From the NCBI GenBank assembly GCA_028554795.2, contig CM068835.1:31498311-31562310 (forward strand): a stretch of DNA of 64,000 nt, written 5' to 3'. Positions 1 to 11,938 of the stretch are shown in pieces (within the stretch, counting starts at the first letter, position 1; each line of letters starts with the position of its first letter). This DNA comes from Sinohyriopsis cumingii (lineage: Eukaryota > Mollusca > Bivalvia > Unionida > Unionidae). A program made the translations under genes and the position numbers. The notes below the pieces were generated by a model, which did not search any database, had not been told where the DNA came from, and saw only the letters and a list, made by a program, of their open reading frames with translations.

Positions 1-139
1 AAACTCTATGTTAAATTCCCATTGTCCCTAAAGTGGCCCAGCGTTTTTCTCCATGTTAAATTTCCATTGTCCCTAAAGTGGCCCAGGGGTGTTTTTAATG
101 CAAAGTCCCATTGTCCCTAATGTGGCCCCATTCACTACT
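1..139 (-). mobile_element. Outer end of a second Polinton terminal inverted repeat
   Basis: The segment matches the outer part of the right terminal repeat of the intact Polinton at 56941-57291. Shared pieces are TTTTTCTCCATGTTAAATTT, GGGTGTTTTTAATG and the final TTCACTACT, in the same order and spacing. The repeated core differs: here it is a CATTGTCCCTAAAGTGGCCCA type, while the intact copy has a CATAGACCCTATATG type. The element would extend to the left, outside the window, and ends at the T of CACTACT. The six bases that follow (GAGGGA) would be its target duplication, which cannot be checked here. Confidence 0.8.
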
Positions 140-479
140 GAGGGAATGGGTTTCATATGCTTCATCTTATGTCACTTGTTTAGGCCCGAATAAACAGTAA
201 CACAAAAGAGTGAAAACAACGAGCTTTTAAAAAATACAATAATTTATTTCCTTGGAAAAATTCTATAAAAATGACAGAAAAAAAATATGAACTTACGGTT
301 TTATAGAATCAAATCCAAAAATGATCCAAAAATAATTCAGGAATTAAATTTTAGTAGTCCTAATAACAAAATGTTATACTGATTTCACGTTCGAATCTCG
401 ACGAAGAATCCAAGATGAAAGACGATGACGTATGCTACAATCTGTAGTGTTGAAGTCTACAGTTCCTTGTAGAAATAAG
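140..479. other. Unannotated AT-rich stretch
   Basis: Intergenic sequence next to the Polinton end. I see no coding potential, tandem repeat or RNA gene in it. Confidence 0.5.
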
Positions 480-1107
480 AATTATCACTCCAGTTTCTGA
501 TACCTGAATATATACTAAAAGTCATATATTCTTCCAACTTTGGGGAAATTGTGCTAAATCTGAGCTTGAAAGGATTTATGAACTTCAGAAATGAGCAGCA
601 CACGTAATTTTAGGAGTATCTGTTGATCATCCCTCAAAAGCATTGTTTACAGAACTAAAATGGTTCCCAATATATGACAGGATAAGATTTTCACAAGGCA
701 GTTATTTTATATACATGTCTGCATGAAACTGCACCAGAGTACCTTCAGGACTTATTCAGACCTTTTTCAGCACAATATCAGTTGAAATCAATATCACATG
801 GAAACCTTCTAGCACCAAAACCAAGAACAGAGCAATTCAAAAAGAGCTCCCAATACTCTGGTACAGTTCTGTGGAAAAGCTTCCACTACATGTAAAATCT
901 GCTAAAAATATTATAGTATTTAAGAGGAGATATCATGAGCATATAAGTGTTTCTAAAAGATAATGGAATTTAGTATCTTAATACTAAATACGTTAAAATA
1001 CACAGATATTATTGATATTTTCATATAATGTGCATTGTTATACTTTCCTTAAGCGGGCCTCATGGGAGAATAATCATTGGCTAATAAGTCACCTTCTATA
1101 AATAAAG

Positions 1108-1146
<39 letters not shown>
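480..1146 (+). mobile_element. LINE 3' fragment (CR1/L2-like)
   Basis: Translation around 600-960 gives the C-terminus of a non-LTR reverse transcriptase: a 'LKWFPIYDRI' block, then 'APEYLQDLF' and 'LLAPKPRTEQFKKS' spread over more than one frame. This is the post-thumb end seen in CR1, L2 and Jockey-like LINEs ('LgWLPieyRi...apeYL.dL'). The coding part is frameshifted. A short 3' UTR follows and ends in an (ATT)n tail at 1106-1145, the usual microsatellite end for this group. It is a 5'-truncated dead copy; the clade is inferred from the motif and tail only. Confidence 0.7.
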
Positions 1147-1147
<1 letters not shown>

Positions 1148-1283
1148 AACCAAAGCAATAGAGAAAACTAGTAGAAATTTGGAAATAGTTTACTTACCTC
1201 CATTTTGGAACCTAGTAGACTCATTGGAATAATAACTGAAAAGATAAATATAAGATGTAAATCTGTTATTTCAGCAGTTACTG

Positions 1284-1326
<43 letters not shown>
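1284..1326. repeat. (CA)n microsatellite
   Basis: About 21 uninterrupted CA dinucleotides, visible directly. Confidence 0.95.
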
Positions 1327-1329
<3 letters not shown>

Positions 1330-1339
1330 CTATCATACA

Positions 1340-1484
1340 AGTTAAAGAATTATTAATTTGTACTCTACAAAGAGTCAAGCCCATGTTCAAGGGTAAACGG
1401 CACCCATCACCTTGCCTGCATACACCAACCCATATTCCATCACGAACAGGCACACATCACCAAAACATTATGCTGCTTGATTGG
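1340..1484. repeat. Dispersed repeat, copy 1 of 2
   Basis: The run from the ACTCTAC block through CACACATCACCAAAA to GCTTGATTGG resembles 1985-2115 in the same orientation. The two are diverged local copies of one unclassified interspersed repeat. No tRNA boxes or ORF were seen. The right edge carries the target duplication of the adjacent SINE. Confidence 0.55.
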
Positions 1485-1738
1485 TTGTTGTTGTTGTTGT
1501 TGTAGGGTTTAACGCCATTTTTCAGCACACGATAGACCATACATGGCGGCCAGTATTAATGGTGGAGGAAGAACCCTGAAAACCCTGGAAAGAACCACCG
1601 ACCCACGAGAAGCTACTGGCAAGCTTTCTCACATACCCACATTGGCCGAATCCGAGACTCGAACCCAGGCAGACAGAGGTGAGATGGCAGTAGTCCGTAA
1701 CGGAGTGCGCTCTAGACCACTCGGCCACTCAGGGCCCA
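1485..1738 (-). mobile_element. tRNA-derived SINE, family A
   Basis: Full-length minus-strand copy. It has a tRNA-like head (GGCCCTGAGTGGCCGAGTGG at the right end, with A-box and B-box-like blocks), a conserved body (TGGGTCGGTGGTTCTTTC) and a tail (TGGCGTTAAACCCTACAA followed by (CAA)n, seen here as (TTG)n). Near-identical bodies occur at 3751, 24828, 28706, 29267/35389 and 35690. The flanks CTTGATTGG (1476-1484) and CTTAATTGG (1742-1750) look like a decayed target duplication. Molluscan tRNA SINEs of the V-SINE (RUDI) and MetaSINE types are possible relatives; I could not test this. Confidence 0.85.
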
Positions 1739-1984
1739 CTACTTAATTGGTGTTATATGCACTCGTGTGTAGCAGACACACTCGGAGGAAAACCTAGTAT
1801 CTAATTATCGTTATATCCAGTCATTCCGGATTCCTATGAAATAACTAAAGGTATATAGGATTCATAATAGAGAATTGTAAATATACACCAGACAGAATGG
1901 CAAGTGCTATCCCTGGATTCTACAGGAGAATGCTTGATAATAGTAGGCAGAATTAATATTTATAACAAATAATACTATCTTACA

Positions 1985-2115
1985 GGTTTGAGAATTTGTC
2001 ATTCGCACTCTACGGAGATTCAAACCATTGTCCGCTGGTAAATGGCACTCATTGCTTTGCCTGCAAACACCGGCCAAGCACACATCACCAAAAAAATGAT
2101 GCTACTTGATCTGCA
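1985..2115. repeat. Dispersed repeat, copy 2 of 2
   Basis: Diverged second copy of the repeat at 1340-1484, recognisable by CACACATCACCAAAA, GCCTGCAAACACC and TGATGCTACTTGAT. Confidence 0.5.
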
Positions 2116-3582
2116 TCGAGGGATCACGTGTGTTAGGGACTGATTAAGATAAATGCAATAAACCAACAACTAATAGTGCAAAACTAGTTCCTAACTAGCC
2201 TGAGTGCTTTTACTCTTAATGAGTCTTTTTCAAAGGCAAAAGCAAAACGGAGACAAGACACAGAAACAAAAAATCATGAAGGTTACACAAATTTACATGA
2301 CTTTTTTCTACAAGAAATTAAAAGAATTGAAAATATAAAAAGAATTTCAAGCTTTATTTCCTGTTTCCAGAAAGTGAAAATTCTTTGTTGCACTAATGAT
2401 TTCTAGAAAATAACTTGAGAAATATATCGAATAAAGAATGTTATTTGAAGAAACAAAATGAGCTGTAAAGGAAAACTGACGAGTAGCATTGTGTTCAATA
2501 TAAAATTAAAAAGCCATAACAAAACCAATCACATATTAAAATGACCCAAGAACATGTTAAGAGCGTTTCTATGCCAGCGATGACGATATAATAAAATTAC
2601 GCACTGACATTGATCAAAAATCCATGTAGGTATAGCATGTGATGTCAAGAAATTGACAAAATCAGTCGTTTTGTCTGTCGAATCAGACATATCTTTTGGG
2701 TGCGAAAATAGGACTAGAACTACTTTCTTAATAAAATAGGCACAGCTTCTGGAACGCGCACGTACTCACAAAAACATGGACCTGTAGTCTGTACAGTATT
2801 CACAGTCTCTTCATTTCCTCTAAGTATGTTACAACACGCCGATTTTTGAATATTCTAATACCTGTGGATAAGTTTTCCCTATCCAACATGATATCACATA
2901 CAATATGGAAGAAATGCTGTTTGGACGCTATTGAACAATGTGAGATCATTGTGTGCATTTTGTTCATTAACGAAGCCCTGGATTTCATTGAGACAAATTA
3001 CTGACTCGTTTTGGATTAAAAAAATTCTAGAAACAAATGGTATAGCTAAACAACGTAGTTTAACTCCACGGAACGATAAAGCCATCTTCAATACTTTCAG
3101 CACGGGTCTAACATTCCAACGTTGTCAGCTGGGCGCAAACATTCATTTAAATATGTGTTTGTATTAATTTTAGAACGAATTTATTATACCCGAAATATGA
3201 TAGGCTGTCGTAATTCACTTTCATTATTCTTTGTTGGCAATGATGCAATAAAGAGTGGTGATTTTATTTTTAAAAATCGTGCGTTTCTTATTATTTGATG
3301 AATAACATTTATTGTTCTTGGATGTTCATTATTTTTTCTCAATCTTTCATGAATATACAAAGCGATGTGTTCCCCTGTCTTGCAGTCATCTTCTACCAGT
3401 CAACAAGAATGAGTTCGAGTGTCAGAAGCCCGATTGACTGAGGCTTGTAGAGGTTGAAGTACCTCCGTGACCACGTGGAATATGTGGACATGTATTTCAA
3501 TATGTGCTTCGTTAAACGACGGACAATCTACTTCAGGATGGACAAAGAATTAATAGTGGATGTATTGCAGGGAGAGAAAGAA
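2116..3582. other. Unannotated intergenic stretch
   Basis: AT-rich sequence. The short open frames present lack recognisable domains. No repeat, RNA gene or regulatory site could be supported. Confidence 0.5.
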
Positions 3583-3750
3583 AGTGTGTGTGTGTGTGTG
3601 TGTGTAAATAGGAGTTTTAACGTAGCTTCAGCAATTTATCAGTCATATCGCTACGATGTCTGCAGTGTGGCAGTTTATAGTGATGTCTAGCACTGGGGCA
3701 TCCAGAAGAAGACATGTAGCATGATGTCCCACCCAGTCACATTATCCTGA
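3583..3750 (-). mobile_element. SINE family B, 3' part, interrupted by SINE A
   Basis: The segment begins with a (GT)n tract, which is the (CA)n tail on the minus strand. It continues with GAGTTTTAACGTAGCTTCAG and GATGTCTAGCACTGGGGCATC, shared with 14413-14757 and 63143-63250. It ends at ACATTATCCTGA (3739-3750), the left target duplication of the SINE A inserted at 3751. Confidence 0.85.
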
Positions 3751-3990
3751 TGGGCCCCGAGTGGCCGAGTGCTAAAGCGCTCTCCGTTACGGATCACTGC
3801 CATCACACCTCCGTCTGCGCGGGTTCGATTCTCGGATTCGGCCAATGTGGGTATCTGAGAATGCTTGCCAGTAGTTTCTCTAGGGTCGGTAGTTCTTTCT
3901 GGGGTTTTCCCGGGTTCTTCCTCCGCCATTAATACTGGCCGCCATGTATAGCCTATCGTGTGCTGAAAAATGGCGTCAATCCCTACAACA
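3751..3990 (+). mobile_element. SINE family A inserted inside SINE B
   Basis: Full-length plus-strand copy: GGGCCCCGAGTGGCCGAGTG head, TGCGCGGGTTCGATTCTCGG B-box region, body and CCCTACAACA tail. It is flanked by a perfect 12-bp duplication ACATTATCCTGA (3739-3750 and 3991-4002). SINE B resumes immediately after it, so SINE A moved after SINE B had inserted. Confidence 0.95.
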
Positions 3991-4122
3991 ACATTATCCT
4001 GACACCAGGCCGACCAGTCCTAACACTAACCTCTTAATGCTGAGCGCCAAGCGAGGTAGCTGTTAGTACCATTTTTGTAAGACTCGGCCAGGGGTTCGAA
4101 CCCACAACCTCCCGCTTCCGAG
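3991..4122 (-). mobile_element. SINE family B, tRNA-like head part
   Basis: Continuation of SINE B after the nested SINE A: CACCAGGCCGACCAGTCCTA, AATGCTGAGCGCCAAGCGAG and GGGGTTCGAACCCACAACCT. Read on the minus strand, the last is a B-box (GGTTCGAACCCC) in a tRNA-like head, which is truncated near 4120. Confidence 0.85.
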
Positions 4123-5836
4123 AAAGAAAATTAAAAGAATGTCCGGGAGGAATAGAAGTAGTTGCAGGTGGAGAAGCATCACAGAGAAAAGCAACGACTC
4201 GGCGAGGAGCTGGATCTATTCCACCAATGGATGGTGTCTAAGCATCAGCAGCATCATTAGTCACCTACAGCATCACCACAGCAAGAACCTCTCATCCCAA
4301 AGGTAGCGGAGTGGGGGAGTGAGGCTAATCAGCAGTTTGGTATGTCCGTATCCATGAACCCATTAAGTGGAAACCAGTTGACAAATAGCTGCTTGAGTTG
4401 AAACCACCAGCCTGGTTGCTTCTCAGGGATATCACAAAGACCCTTTTCTGGGCCACCCAGCTTTCTAGAAATATGAGACTGCACAATAGTGTCAAAACGG
4501 GCTCTCTTTTAAGGTTGTGTATTGTTATGAATATGTAACCTACATTGCTTGTTGGGTTTTCTTTAATTCATTATATGCTGCGTATAACTGTATGTTGTAC
4601 TTGACCTTATCCAAAATCAAGTTCACTATGTTTCTGATTTGGGACACTAATGGTGTTTTTATTCTGTAAACAAATAATACATTGCTGATATTTCCCTATG
4701 AGTGTGGGTTCAATATTAGGGTCATTATCAATAGAAGCATACACATATAATATTGTCCTGGTTTCGATTATTGGATCTTTACGTCATTCTATAAGATAAT
4801 TTTAGCAACAGAAACTTCTAGAATGGAAGTTTCCATTAAGTAATGGGTTTTGTTTTGCTTTGTTTTGTGTTTTTTGTGGTCTAATTGTGACCTATGTTAA
4901 GTAGAACGCTTTTATAATCTTGTTTACATGATAAATTTTTCATTCTTGCTTTAACAGCTTTTGACAGAAAATCTGTCTTTTGCTGTGTTCAGCATTTTGA
5001 TTTAGGCTGGAATTATTTGTTAAAATTATTATTAACTGGACTTACAAAGTGCTCAGCAATATTCCTGGAGAAAACTTTTTTTTGTTGGAATTATGTGAAT
5101 TCAAACAAGTATATCTTGGATTATATTATTGTGATTCACCCAAAAACTGTTGAAAGATCATCCCACTTTAGGAAACTGTTACATTAGTACATTCGAGACT
5201 ACAGGCACATCAACACCATCATTGCATCTTATTTGTAATACCACCAGAATTTAATTAGAATTTTATTCATTAAGATTGGTGATAAACGTTTTTGGACTAT
5301 TTGGGATTTAATCTGTATTACTGTAATTTTTTATATAAAAAAGATTTGCTTTGTTTTTTTAGGGAAATAAATTTGCTAAATTTTACAAAGCTTGTTGCTC
5401 TTTTCTGTTACTTAGTTAAGGACCATAGATTTGTATTATTATATAGGTGTATGTACGTATGCACTTATCTATATTTGCATTTCAAAACAAAACTTTAAAT
5501 CCCACTGTGTTACAGTTTATAAGCGTAGGTCTGCGGACGTAAAGCGTGAGTGTTCGTACTCTTCTCCCTTCAACAATTTGGTTAACGTGTGAGGGTGTGG
5601 ATGTGAGATTCTCTGTGAGACTGTCAATAGGCGGATAGGTGGCCTTCCTGTGATTACCCCTTTTGTTCTCTGAGAGGATCAGAGATAAAGAGTTCCAGTG
5701 GATGGTGGATTGTCTTTAGATATACTAGTGACATCACTCTCGTACAAATGTTACTCCGTTTGTAAAATTTTGAGAACAATATAAGAAATAAAAGAAACGA
5801 AATAATCTGGCAACGTCTCATGAACATCTGGTCTGT
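4123..5836. other. Unannotated intergenic stretch
   Basis: No supported gene. Around 4,110-4,300 there is a GC-richer patch with short open frames that might be a transposon remnant, but I do not recognise it. The rest is AT-rich and featureless. Confidence 0.45.
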
Positions 5837-6040
5837 CCAAAAATAATCATACAGTCCACAGTAAGAGGAAAGAGAAAATTAGGCAGACAGAAGAAGAGAT
5901 AGGAAGATAACATCAAAGAGTGGACAGACATGGACTTTATAAAGTCCCAAAAGAGCAGTGGAGAACAGGATAAAAGGGAGAGCAATTGTCATAAAGTCAT
6001 CAGTGGCGCCCCAATTACCAGTCAGATTACGGGAGAAATT
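5837..6040 (+). mobile_element. LINE reverse transcriptase C-terminal remnant
   Basis: Translation around 5870-6030 gives the typical C-terminus of RTE/Jockey-type LINE proteins: a basic stretch, then 'IKEWTDMDFIKSQ' with later blocks in a shifted frame. It resembles the end of the LINE at 28480-28600 (EWTGVGFGESQ). It is a short 5'-truncated, frameshifted fragment. Confidence 0.65.
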
Positions 6041-6344
6041 TTAAAAAAAATGGATGAAATGTTGCAGCGATGACATTGTATCTTTGAACAGGATGAAAGA
6101 AAAGACAATCTCTGAAATAGAACTAGATGCGCATCGGACCACTTCTCTGTTCGAGAACCCATAAGCCATGTCTATCTAGCTTCATTTGGGATTTAGGGAT
6201 ACGTATATGCAGACAGGAACGAGGTGTGCCATCACTGTTCAATGTATGCTGATTTTCTGTTAAACATTACACGCACAGTCCTCTAAACCAACAAGGCGTG
6301 ACAAATTAGCTCAAAGGACGAATCAGTAAACTATGTTTACGCTA

Positions 6345-6448
6345 CAACCTGCTCTTCCTACAACGTCCAAAGACATAAGAGACCGACCTTGTATCACGCA
6401 ACCTGCTGTTCCTACAACGTCCAAAGACAATGAGACCGACATTGTACA
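6345..6448. repeat. Tandem duplication, 54-bp unit, two copies
   Basis: CAACCTGCTCTTCCTACAAC at 6345 recurs as CAACCTGCTGTTCCTACAAC at 6399. The following CGTCCAAAGACA and GAGACCGAC blocks are also repeated. Confidence 0.85.
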
Positions 6449-6806
6449 CGAACAAGCTCGGTAGACCCTGTTTATTCACCAATCAAATGCTAATTTATCT
6501 ATATTACATTATATAAAGACCACATGTTTATAAAGATCACTTTTGGATAATACTCCCTGAGTGTTTGGTACACAGATGTTACAGAATCATACCAAAATTA
6601 CTGATATGGATGTGTTACATTAAGGTGTACTGTATAATAGCCAACAAGCAGTCCAACATATTAAAATTTGGTATTTGACTAGTTGTGTGTAAGGTACATG
6701 TATATTAAACGATCTCATTATAAAATTTAAATATAATTAGTTCTAGAAATGTGTCTGAAAAGACAATCACAAACGTAATCAAGGTATGACTATCTTACCA
6801 CACTAT

Positions 6807-6956
6807 AGTCCGAGTTTCCTCTGACCCTTTTCACCCCATTTTTGATATTAGGATATTTATGCTGGGGTGTAGGGTCAGTGTTTACAGACCCTGCACCCCA
6901 ACATAAATGTCCAAATATCAAAAATGGGGTGAGAAGGGTCAGAGGAAACTCAGACT
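6807..6956. repeat. Foldback (inverted repeat), 70-bp arms
   Basis: Arm 6807-6876 (AGTCCGAGTTTCCTCTGACC...) is the inverted complement of 6887-6956 with few mismatches, separated by about 10 bp. It would form a 70-bp hairpin. The flanks TACCACACTA and AACCACTCTG are weakly similar, so it may be a MITE or foldback element. Confidence 0.9.
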
Positions 6957-8210
6957 AACCACTCTGTTTTGCTGGGGTATAAGTTTCTTTTGAACAATAA
7001 ATGAAACTAGTTAAAATGCAACGACGCGTTTAATAATTGCCTGTTGGAATATATTATAGTGAATGTATTATAGACCTAGGATGAATCATTCGCTTAGAAC
7101 TACCTGTTGCTACTGGTCTGCGAAAGGGAGCATAGTCCAGTGGACATTCGCAACGCTTCATTATGCATATATTCTCTTGATTTTAGTCATGGATCAAGCA
7201 TGAACCTTCATGGTAGTATTCAATCAGAAATTACGCTATTTATCGTGTATTATTCTGATAAACGCTGTTAGGTGGTGAAAATTCCGAATCCGTACGGCGT
7301 TTCATGCAAGGTAAATGTCACACAAAGTCACGTGCAAGTTATGACCTCGTATGAACCATACAAATCTAAATCTGCACCTTAGATTTAGATTCTCGTCAAA
7401 TGGTAGTTGTGCTATAATAAATGGTGTTTGGATAATTCGAACGAGAATCTAAGTTTGCTCTGAAATGTCAAACAATGAAGAGTTTGATTATGACTTCCCA
7501 TACTCAACTATAAACAATTCATACTTTATTATTTTAACTGTTTGAGATTATGGGGGAATAAATCTTCCAAGAAAATGAAAATATGTAAAGAACAACTTCC
7601 AGTTAATAGAGCCTCCCATGTTTAATACAAAGAACCATCAACATCGCAAATGATGAATGTGCCGGTAAACTGGTTCGACATTATTTGGATACAAGCAAGT
7701 TAACCGTTGCGAAGTTTATGAACATGATATTGTCCATGACAGAAAAGAAAATATCAGCAACATATTATAATTGATGGTTGATCACTTATTGTAATATCCT
7801 GAACCAGTCATTTAGCTTTTCCTATCTCCAGTTTCCAAGTCTACAGTAAGTTAATACAGACCCCAAACGTGAGCTGGAAATTGACTTACCTGAAATATCT
7901 GTAGCGTAAGCATTACTCCGTATACACACCCGATCCGACTGGGATTGCTGAACATACGTTCTATTGGATGAGTTATTCACTTGAATAGTGACGTGACATA
8001 AATTATTTTCAAAGCACGTGATGTCTGGGCTGTACAAAGAGGCAGTGTAATAATTTTAGCTGCAACAGTGGCATGTGAGTTTAAACGTCAGCAAATACAG
8101 ACAAGCCGCTGGTTTTTTGTTTATCACTCAATTTCTATAGAAATTCGGTCACTGTGATCTGTTGCTATCTTTAAATTTCCTTTCCTTTCCTAGCTGTTAG
8201 TTAGCCATGT
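6957..8210. other. Unannotated intergenic stretch
   Basis: AT-rich sequence. A small hairpin (AATCTAAATC paired with GATTTAGATT) lies near 7366-7392. No gene could be supported. Confidence 0.45.
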
Positions 8211-8490
8211 GTTTGCTATTTAAATAACGTGACAGACATCAGGGGCGTCACTACGGGGTACGGGGTGTGCGGACTGCACCTGGTGACACCACCAAAGGGG
8301 GTGAAATAAAAATGACTTATACATTTTTTGAATTTTTGTCCAGGAACAAGGTCCATGGGGGCGACATGACGAGTTACCGCACATGACTTTCTATACAATT
8401 TTTGAATTTTTGTGGACGAAGGAGGTCCATGTGGGTGACACAATGAGTTACCACAGTGGGTGACACCAACCCTAATGACGCGACTGACAG
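8211..8490. repeat. Unclassified dispersed repeat with internal duplication
   Basis: The stretch GGGGCGTCACTACGGGGT...GCACCTGGTGACACC is followed by two related sub-units, each carrying ATACA(A/T)TTTTTGAATTTTTG and AGGTCCATG(G/T)GGG(C/T)GAC. It is GC-richer than its surroundings and looks like a non-autonomous transposon fragment. The family is not determined. Confidence 0.5.
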
Positions 8491-9185
8491 ACAAAATATT
8501 TTACAAATTAAATGTTAATAAACTATCATGTGTTCTGTTTTATCAAATCTCGTTCATACGTTTCGTTTGTATCACTGACCACTAAAGACTAAAACTCAGT
8601 ACATATTAGGTCAAGTGATCAATCATCCATAAAAAAACAAAACAAGAGAAGCTGATTGGATGCTTTTTAGCAATAGAGCACAAAATACATAGATTTGTGT
8701 TACTCATATATAAGCCGAAACATCATGGATAACAAGGAACACGAGATAAGCAAGTAGTTTATACAATAACTTGTTTAGAACTTTATGTGCAGTATATATG
8801 TTCATGATGCTTAATAGAAGTCTGTTCTTTGAAAACATAATTTCATATTTTATCATAATGGTGTAACCAAGCAGCTGGGGGAGGGGCGAATCCTGCAAAT
8901 CTTGGGAGCGTCCAATTTCTTAAATCAACCCCTTCTATGAAAATGGCACCAAAGTCGATCAATATAAAAGAAACCTCAAACCGGGTTAGCGTATTTTTGT
9001 TGACTTTTGTGTGTTAAATTTGAATACGTCCTCGTTAACCGACTCGAGACATCCACTGTTGATCCTCAGCCCCGCTGTTGTGTGCCTTGACTCTGTCAAG
9101 GGTGTAGGGGTAAAAAAAAAGTAGAGGTCAGGTGACGTAATTAAATCATCATTACACAATAATAACGAGCGATTATGCGCTAACT
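8491..9185. other. Unannotated intergenic stretch
   Basis: AT-rich sequence up to the first recognisable part of the old Polinton fossil. Nothing supported. Confidence 0.4.
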
Positions 9186-9410
9186 GTGGAATCTCGTACA
9201 TACAAATTAACTCGACAGCAACAATTAATAAATATCTCCCCGTCCAGTATTCCGGCGCTGTTTATAGAAGAAGAATGGGTGTCATTTAAAGTTCATCTAG
9301 CAGATGAATATCCTGAGGAGGGTCTTGCAGCTATCAATGAGAAAGAACAATTACTTGATGTTGCTGCGTTTGGATTTGACGAAAAAGAAATATATGCGAA
9401 ACCTGAGTAT

Positions 9411-9488
9411 GTTAAGGATTTCAAGTGTGCCAGTTGCCATGTTAAGGATTTCAAGTGTGCCAGTTGCCATGTTAAGGATTTCAAGTGT
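9411..9488 (+). repeat. 30-bp tandem repeat, 2.6 copies
   Basis: GTTAAGGATTTCAAGTGTGC starts at 9411, 9441 and 9471. The period is a multiple of three and the copies are identical, so the expansion is recent. Confidence 0.95.
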
Positions 9489-10059
9489 ATATATATATTA
9501 CATTATTTCCGGTACTTCGCAAGTCAAACGCGACGATGAGAATTTTAACATAGTCAAATAATAGATAAGCGTGTTGAGCAAGCAGTACTAGCAGAGAAGT
9601 TAAGAAAAGATTAAGAACAGAAGAACAGAGTCAGACTTGAAGAAGCGAGACAAGAAAGAAACAAAAACTGGATCGACAACATGAAGAGCCAAAAGGGAAA
9701 AAAAGCTAGAGGAGTACAATAAAGGGCTGTAATTGCCAAACGAAAAGCTGCGGTCAGGGCAGACAAAGTCTCAGGAGAGGAGGAAGAATGAGCATTTGGA
9801 AGTGGTCTTGTCACTCGAGGAAGTGGTCTTATTACCCCATGCCTCAGCAACGTCCTTGCCGATGTTGGTAGACTAGAAAATCTAATCGGTGGAAGACGAG
9901 CCGGCAATAATTCCTCATAAATCACCAATGTGGCAGCTTCTATTTGTCAGCGATTAGTCACAGGCGGTATCATGGACATTAATGTTTATCGGTCCGTCAT
10001 TGATGACATCTTTGATGATTACCGCAGTGACTGACGGTATACAATTAGATCTGTAACAG

Positions 10060-10510
10060 GAAAATAATATGATCATACATAATGCTCAGCGTGGACCTGC
10101 AATGGTCAGGGTGATACATTCACTATTACGAACATGTAAAGTTATCTACGGAGATGAACTCGGTGATGTTGTTCAGGGTCTATTCAGAACTGTAGCCCCA
10201 AAGACGATCCCAATTGTAAAGCAATTAGAAATGAAAGCTATTGACGTTATTCGTGATAAAGGTATTGGCACTGTGGGGTGATGATGCTAGTAAAGCATTC
10301 TCAGCAATCAAGGATAGAATAGCACGATTAATACGACGAAAACCACAGCCAGCAAAATTGCCCAGTACTGAAGTGATACCAGCAAATGTTAGTAAAATAA
10401 TATATCAAGCTGCAAGTGAACGTTTGAAGGAATTATCCGGTGAAGAAGCTCGAAATAAAACCGCTAATCTGGTAGCGGGTAGTGGGTTATCTCGTAGTCG
10501 CCATCTCTAG
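10060..10510 (+). pseudogene. Fossil small basic virion protein
   Basis: The stretch 'GDELGDVVQGLFRTVAPK' followed by a helical basic segment resembles the start of the small basic capsid-associated protein of Polintons. The young element has 'GLGDMLKSAFRSVAPVLK' at the start of its protein at 42094-42513. Part of the old fossil element; broken. Confidence 0.6.
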
Positions 10511-10559
10511 AGATGATGGTGCATCATGGTAGACAAGAGTAAATATAAAACGAATGTTC

Positions 10560-11785
10560 AAACGTGTATCATCCTGCATTTGACATGGATGCACGGTCCT
10601 CAAGGATGAGACTGTGCACGTTTATCAATATTATTCGTATGAAGTACGAGAACCAAAATCAGTGTAGTCGAATCGAACTACAAGTCCAGGATACATCAAG
10701 ATATATATTGCCCGCCGAGGCATTTACTGAAGTTCACGGTACACTTGTGAAGGATGATGATACCGCATACTCAGCAAATGAACGGTGTGGATTTTTTTAT
10801 ATAATGGTATTACGGCGTTATTTGACAGTGCCAGATATATCATTGATGGTAGAAAAATAAAAAAATGCCTCGATAACGTTGATGTGACTACAACAATTAT
10901 CGGACAGGCCCGATACAGCGATGACTATTCACGGTCCGACGGCCCATCCTTGATGTTCGCGAAAGGACATTACTGACCATCCTGGCGATAGGCAGTATCT
11001 CATGGTACAAATAACCCCGGCTAGCGGAATTGATCCACAATCAGCCGGAAAGATAATGCAACCCGCAGCTTATTATGCAAGACTGCAAAGTACTAATCTA
11101 GAATTCAACATGGGAGTCGCAACCCGACCATCTCGGGTTAACGATGATGGTGGATTTGCATGTGTGATACCACTGACACAAACCTTCGGATTCTGCAGAC
11201 ATGTCAGAAAAGTTATATTCGGAGTCAAGCACACAGTAGCGCTGGTTCCAAAGATCACGGACAACGATGCTATCTGGTGTGCCGCTGAGGTGCTTAGGGT
11301 GGTGCTGTTAAGTAACACTAACAAAACTAGCGATATTGATGCCAACGATAACTCCGTCGTTGACAGAAGAACAACGGCTGCTCTTTTTCATGGACTCCCG
11401 CGGCAAATCAATACTGTCGTGGCTGACAATGACCACAGACACAGCTCCGGGCACAGCAGGAACATTTTCAGCACCAAGACACATATTCGTGGCATTTCAG
11501 CTTGCCACCAGGTATAACGACCATACAGCAAACCAAATAATGTTTGATATATTAGCGGCGTCTACAATTTCGCTGCGGTTAAATGGACATCAAGAACCAT
11601 CCGAAGATATAATACTAAATTTCGACCAAAATAACGTAGCATGGGCGTATCATAATTTGTTGAAATTCATTGGACGTGATCAGAATGTTGATTCTGGTTT
11701 GTCAGTTATTGACGCACACATGCGAGCTACTGTTGGTCCTGCGCCAACTGGTGGTTACAAAGCAATCGCTGTTATGCTGTAAGGT
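10560..11785 (+). pseudogene. Fossil Polinton major capsid protein (insect-type lineage)
   Basis: Recognisable blocks are 'LFDSARYIIDGRKI', 'VIPLTQTFGFCRHVRKVIFG', 'KHTVALVPKITDNDAIW' and 'PRHIFVAFQLATRYNDHTAN'. These match the double-jelly-roll capsid family common in insect and cnidarian Polinton-like elements ('FDeIRYEiNGVEID', 'fIPLkh.FGFcedY.Kv.YG.KH.L.L.R'). The capsid of the young Polinton in this window is of a different subgroup. Broken; part of the old element. Confidence 0.7.
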
Positions 11786-11938
11786 AAAACAATGCTACTT
11801 GAAGGCGTTGGTTGACGAATGAGAGCCATTGATGCGCCAGTGGGAAATACGTAACTAGATTCGTTAGCGAATCCATCGTAATCGAATCAAACAATGCAAT
11901 CCGATCCGATCAGTAATTAAATCTCCCATGATGTTATA

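Noticed and set aside
3751-3830. tRNA gene suggested by A-box and B-box motifs in SINE heads
   Set aside because: The tRNA-like part is embedded in repeated SINE units with a body and (CAA)n tail, and no complete cloverleaf with paired acceptor stem was seen.
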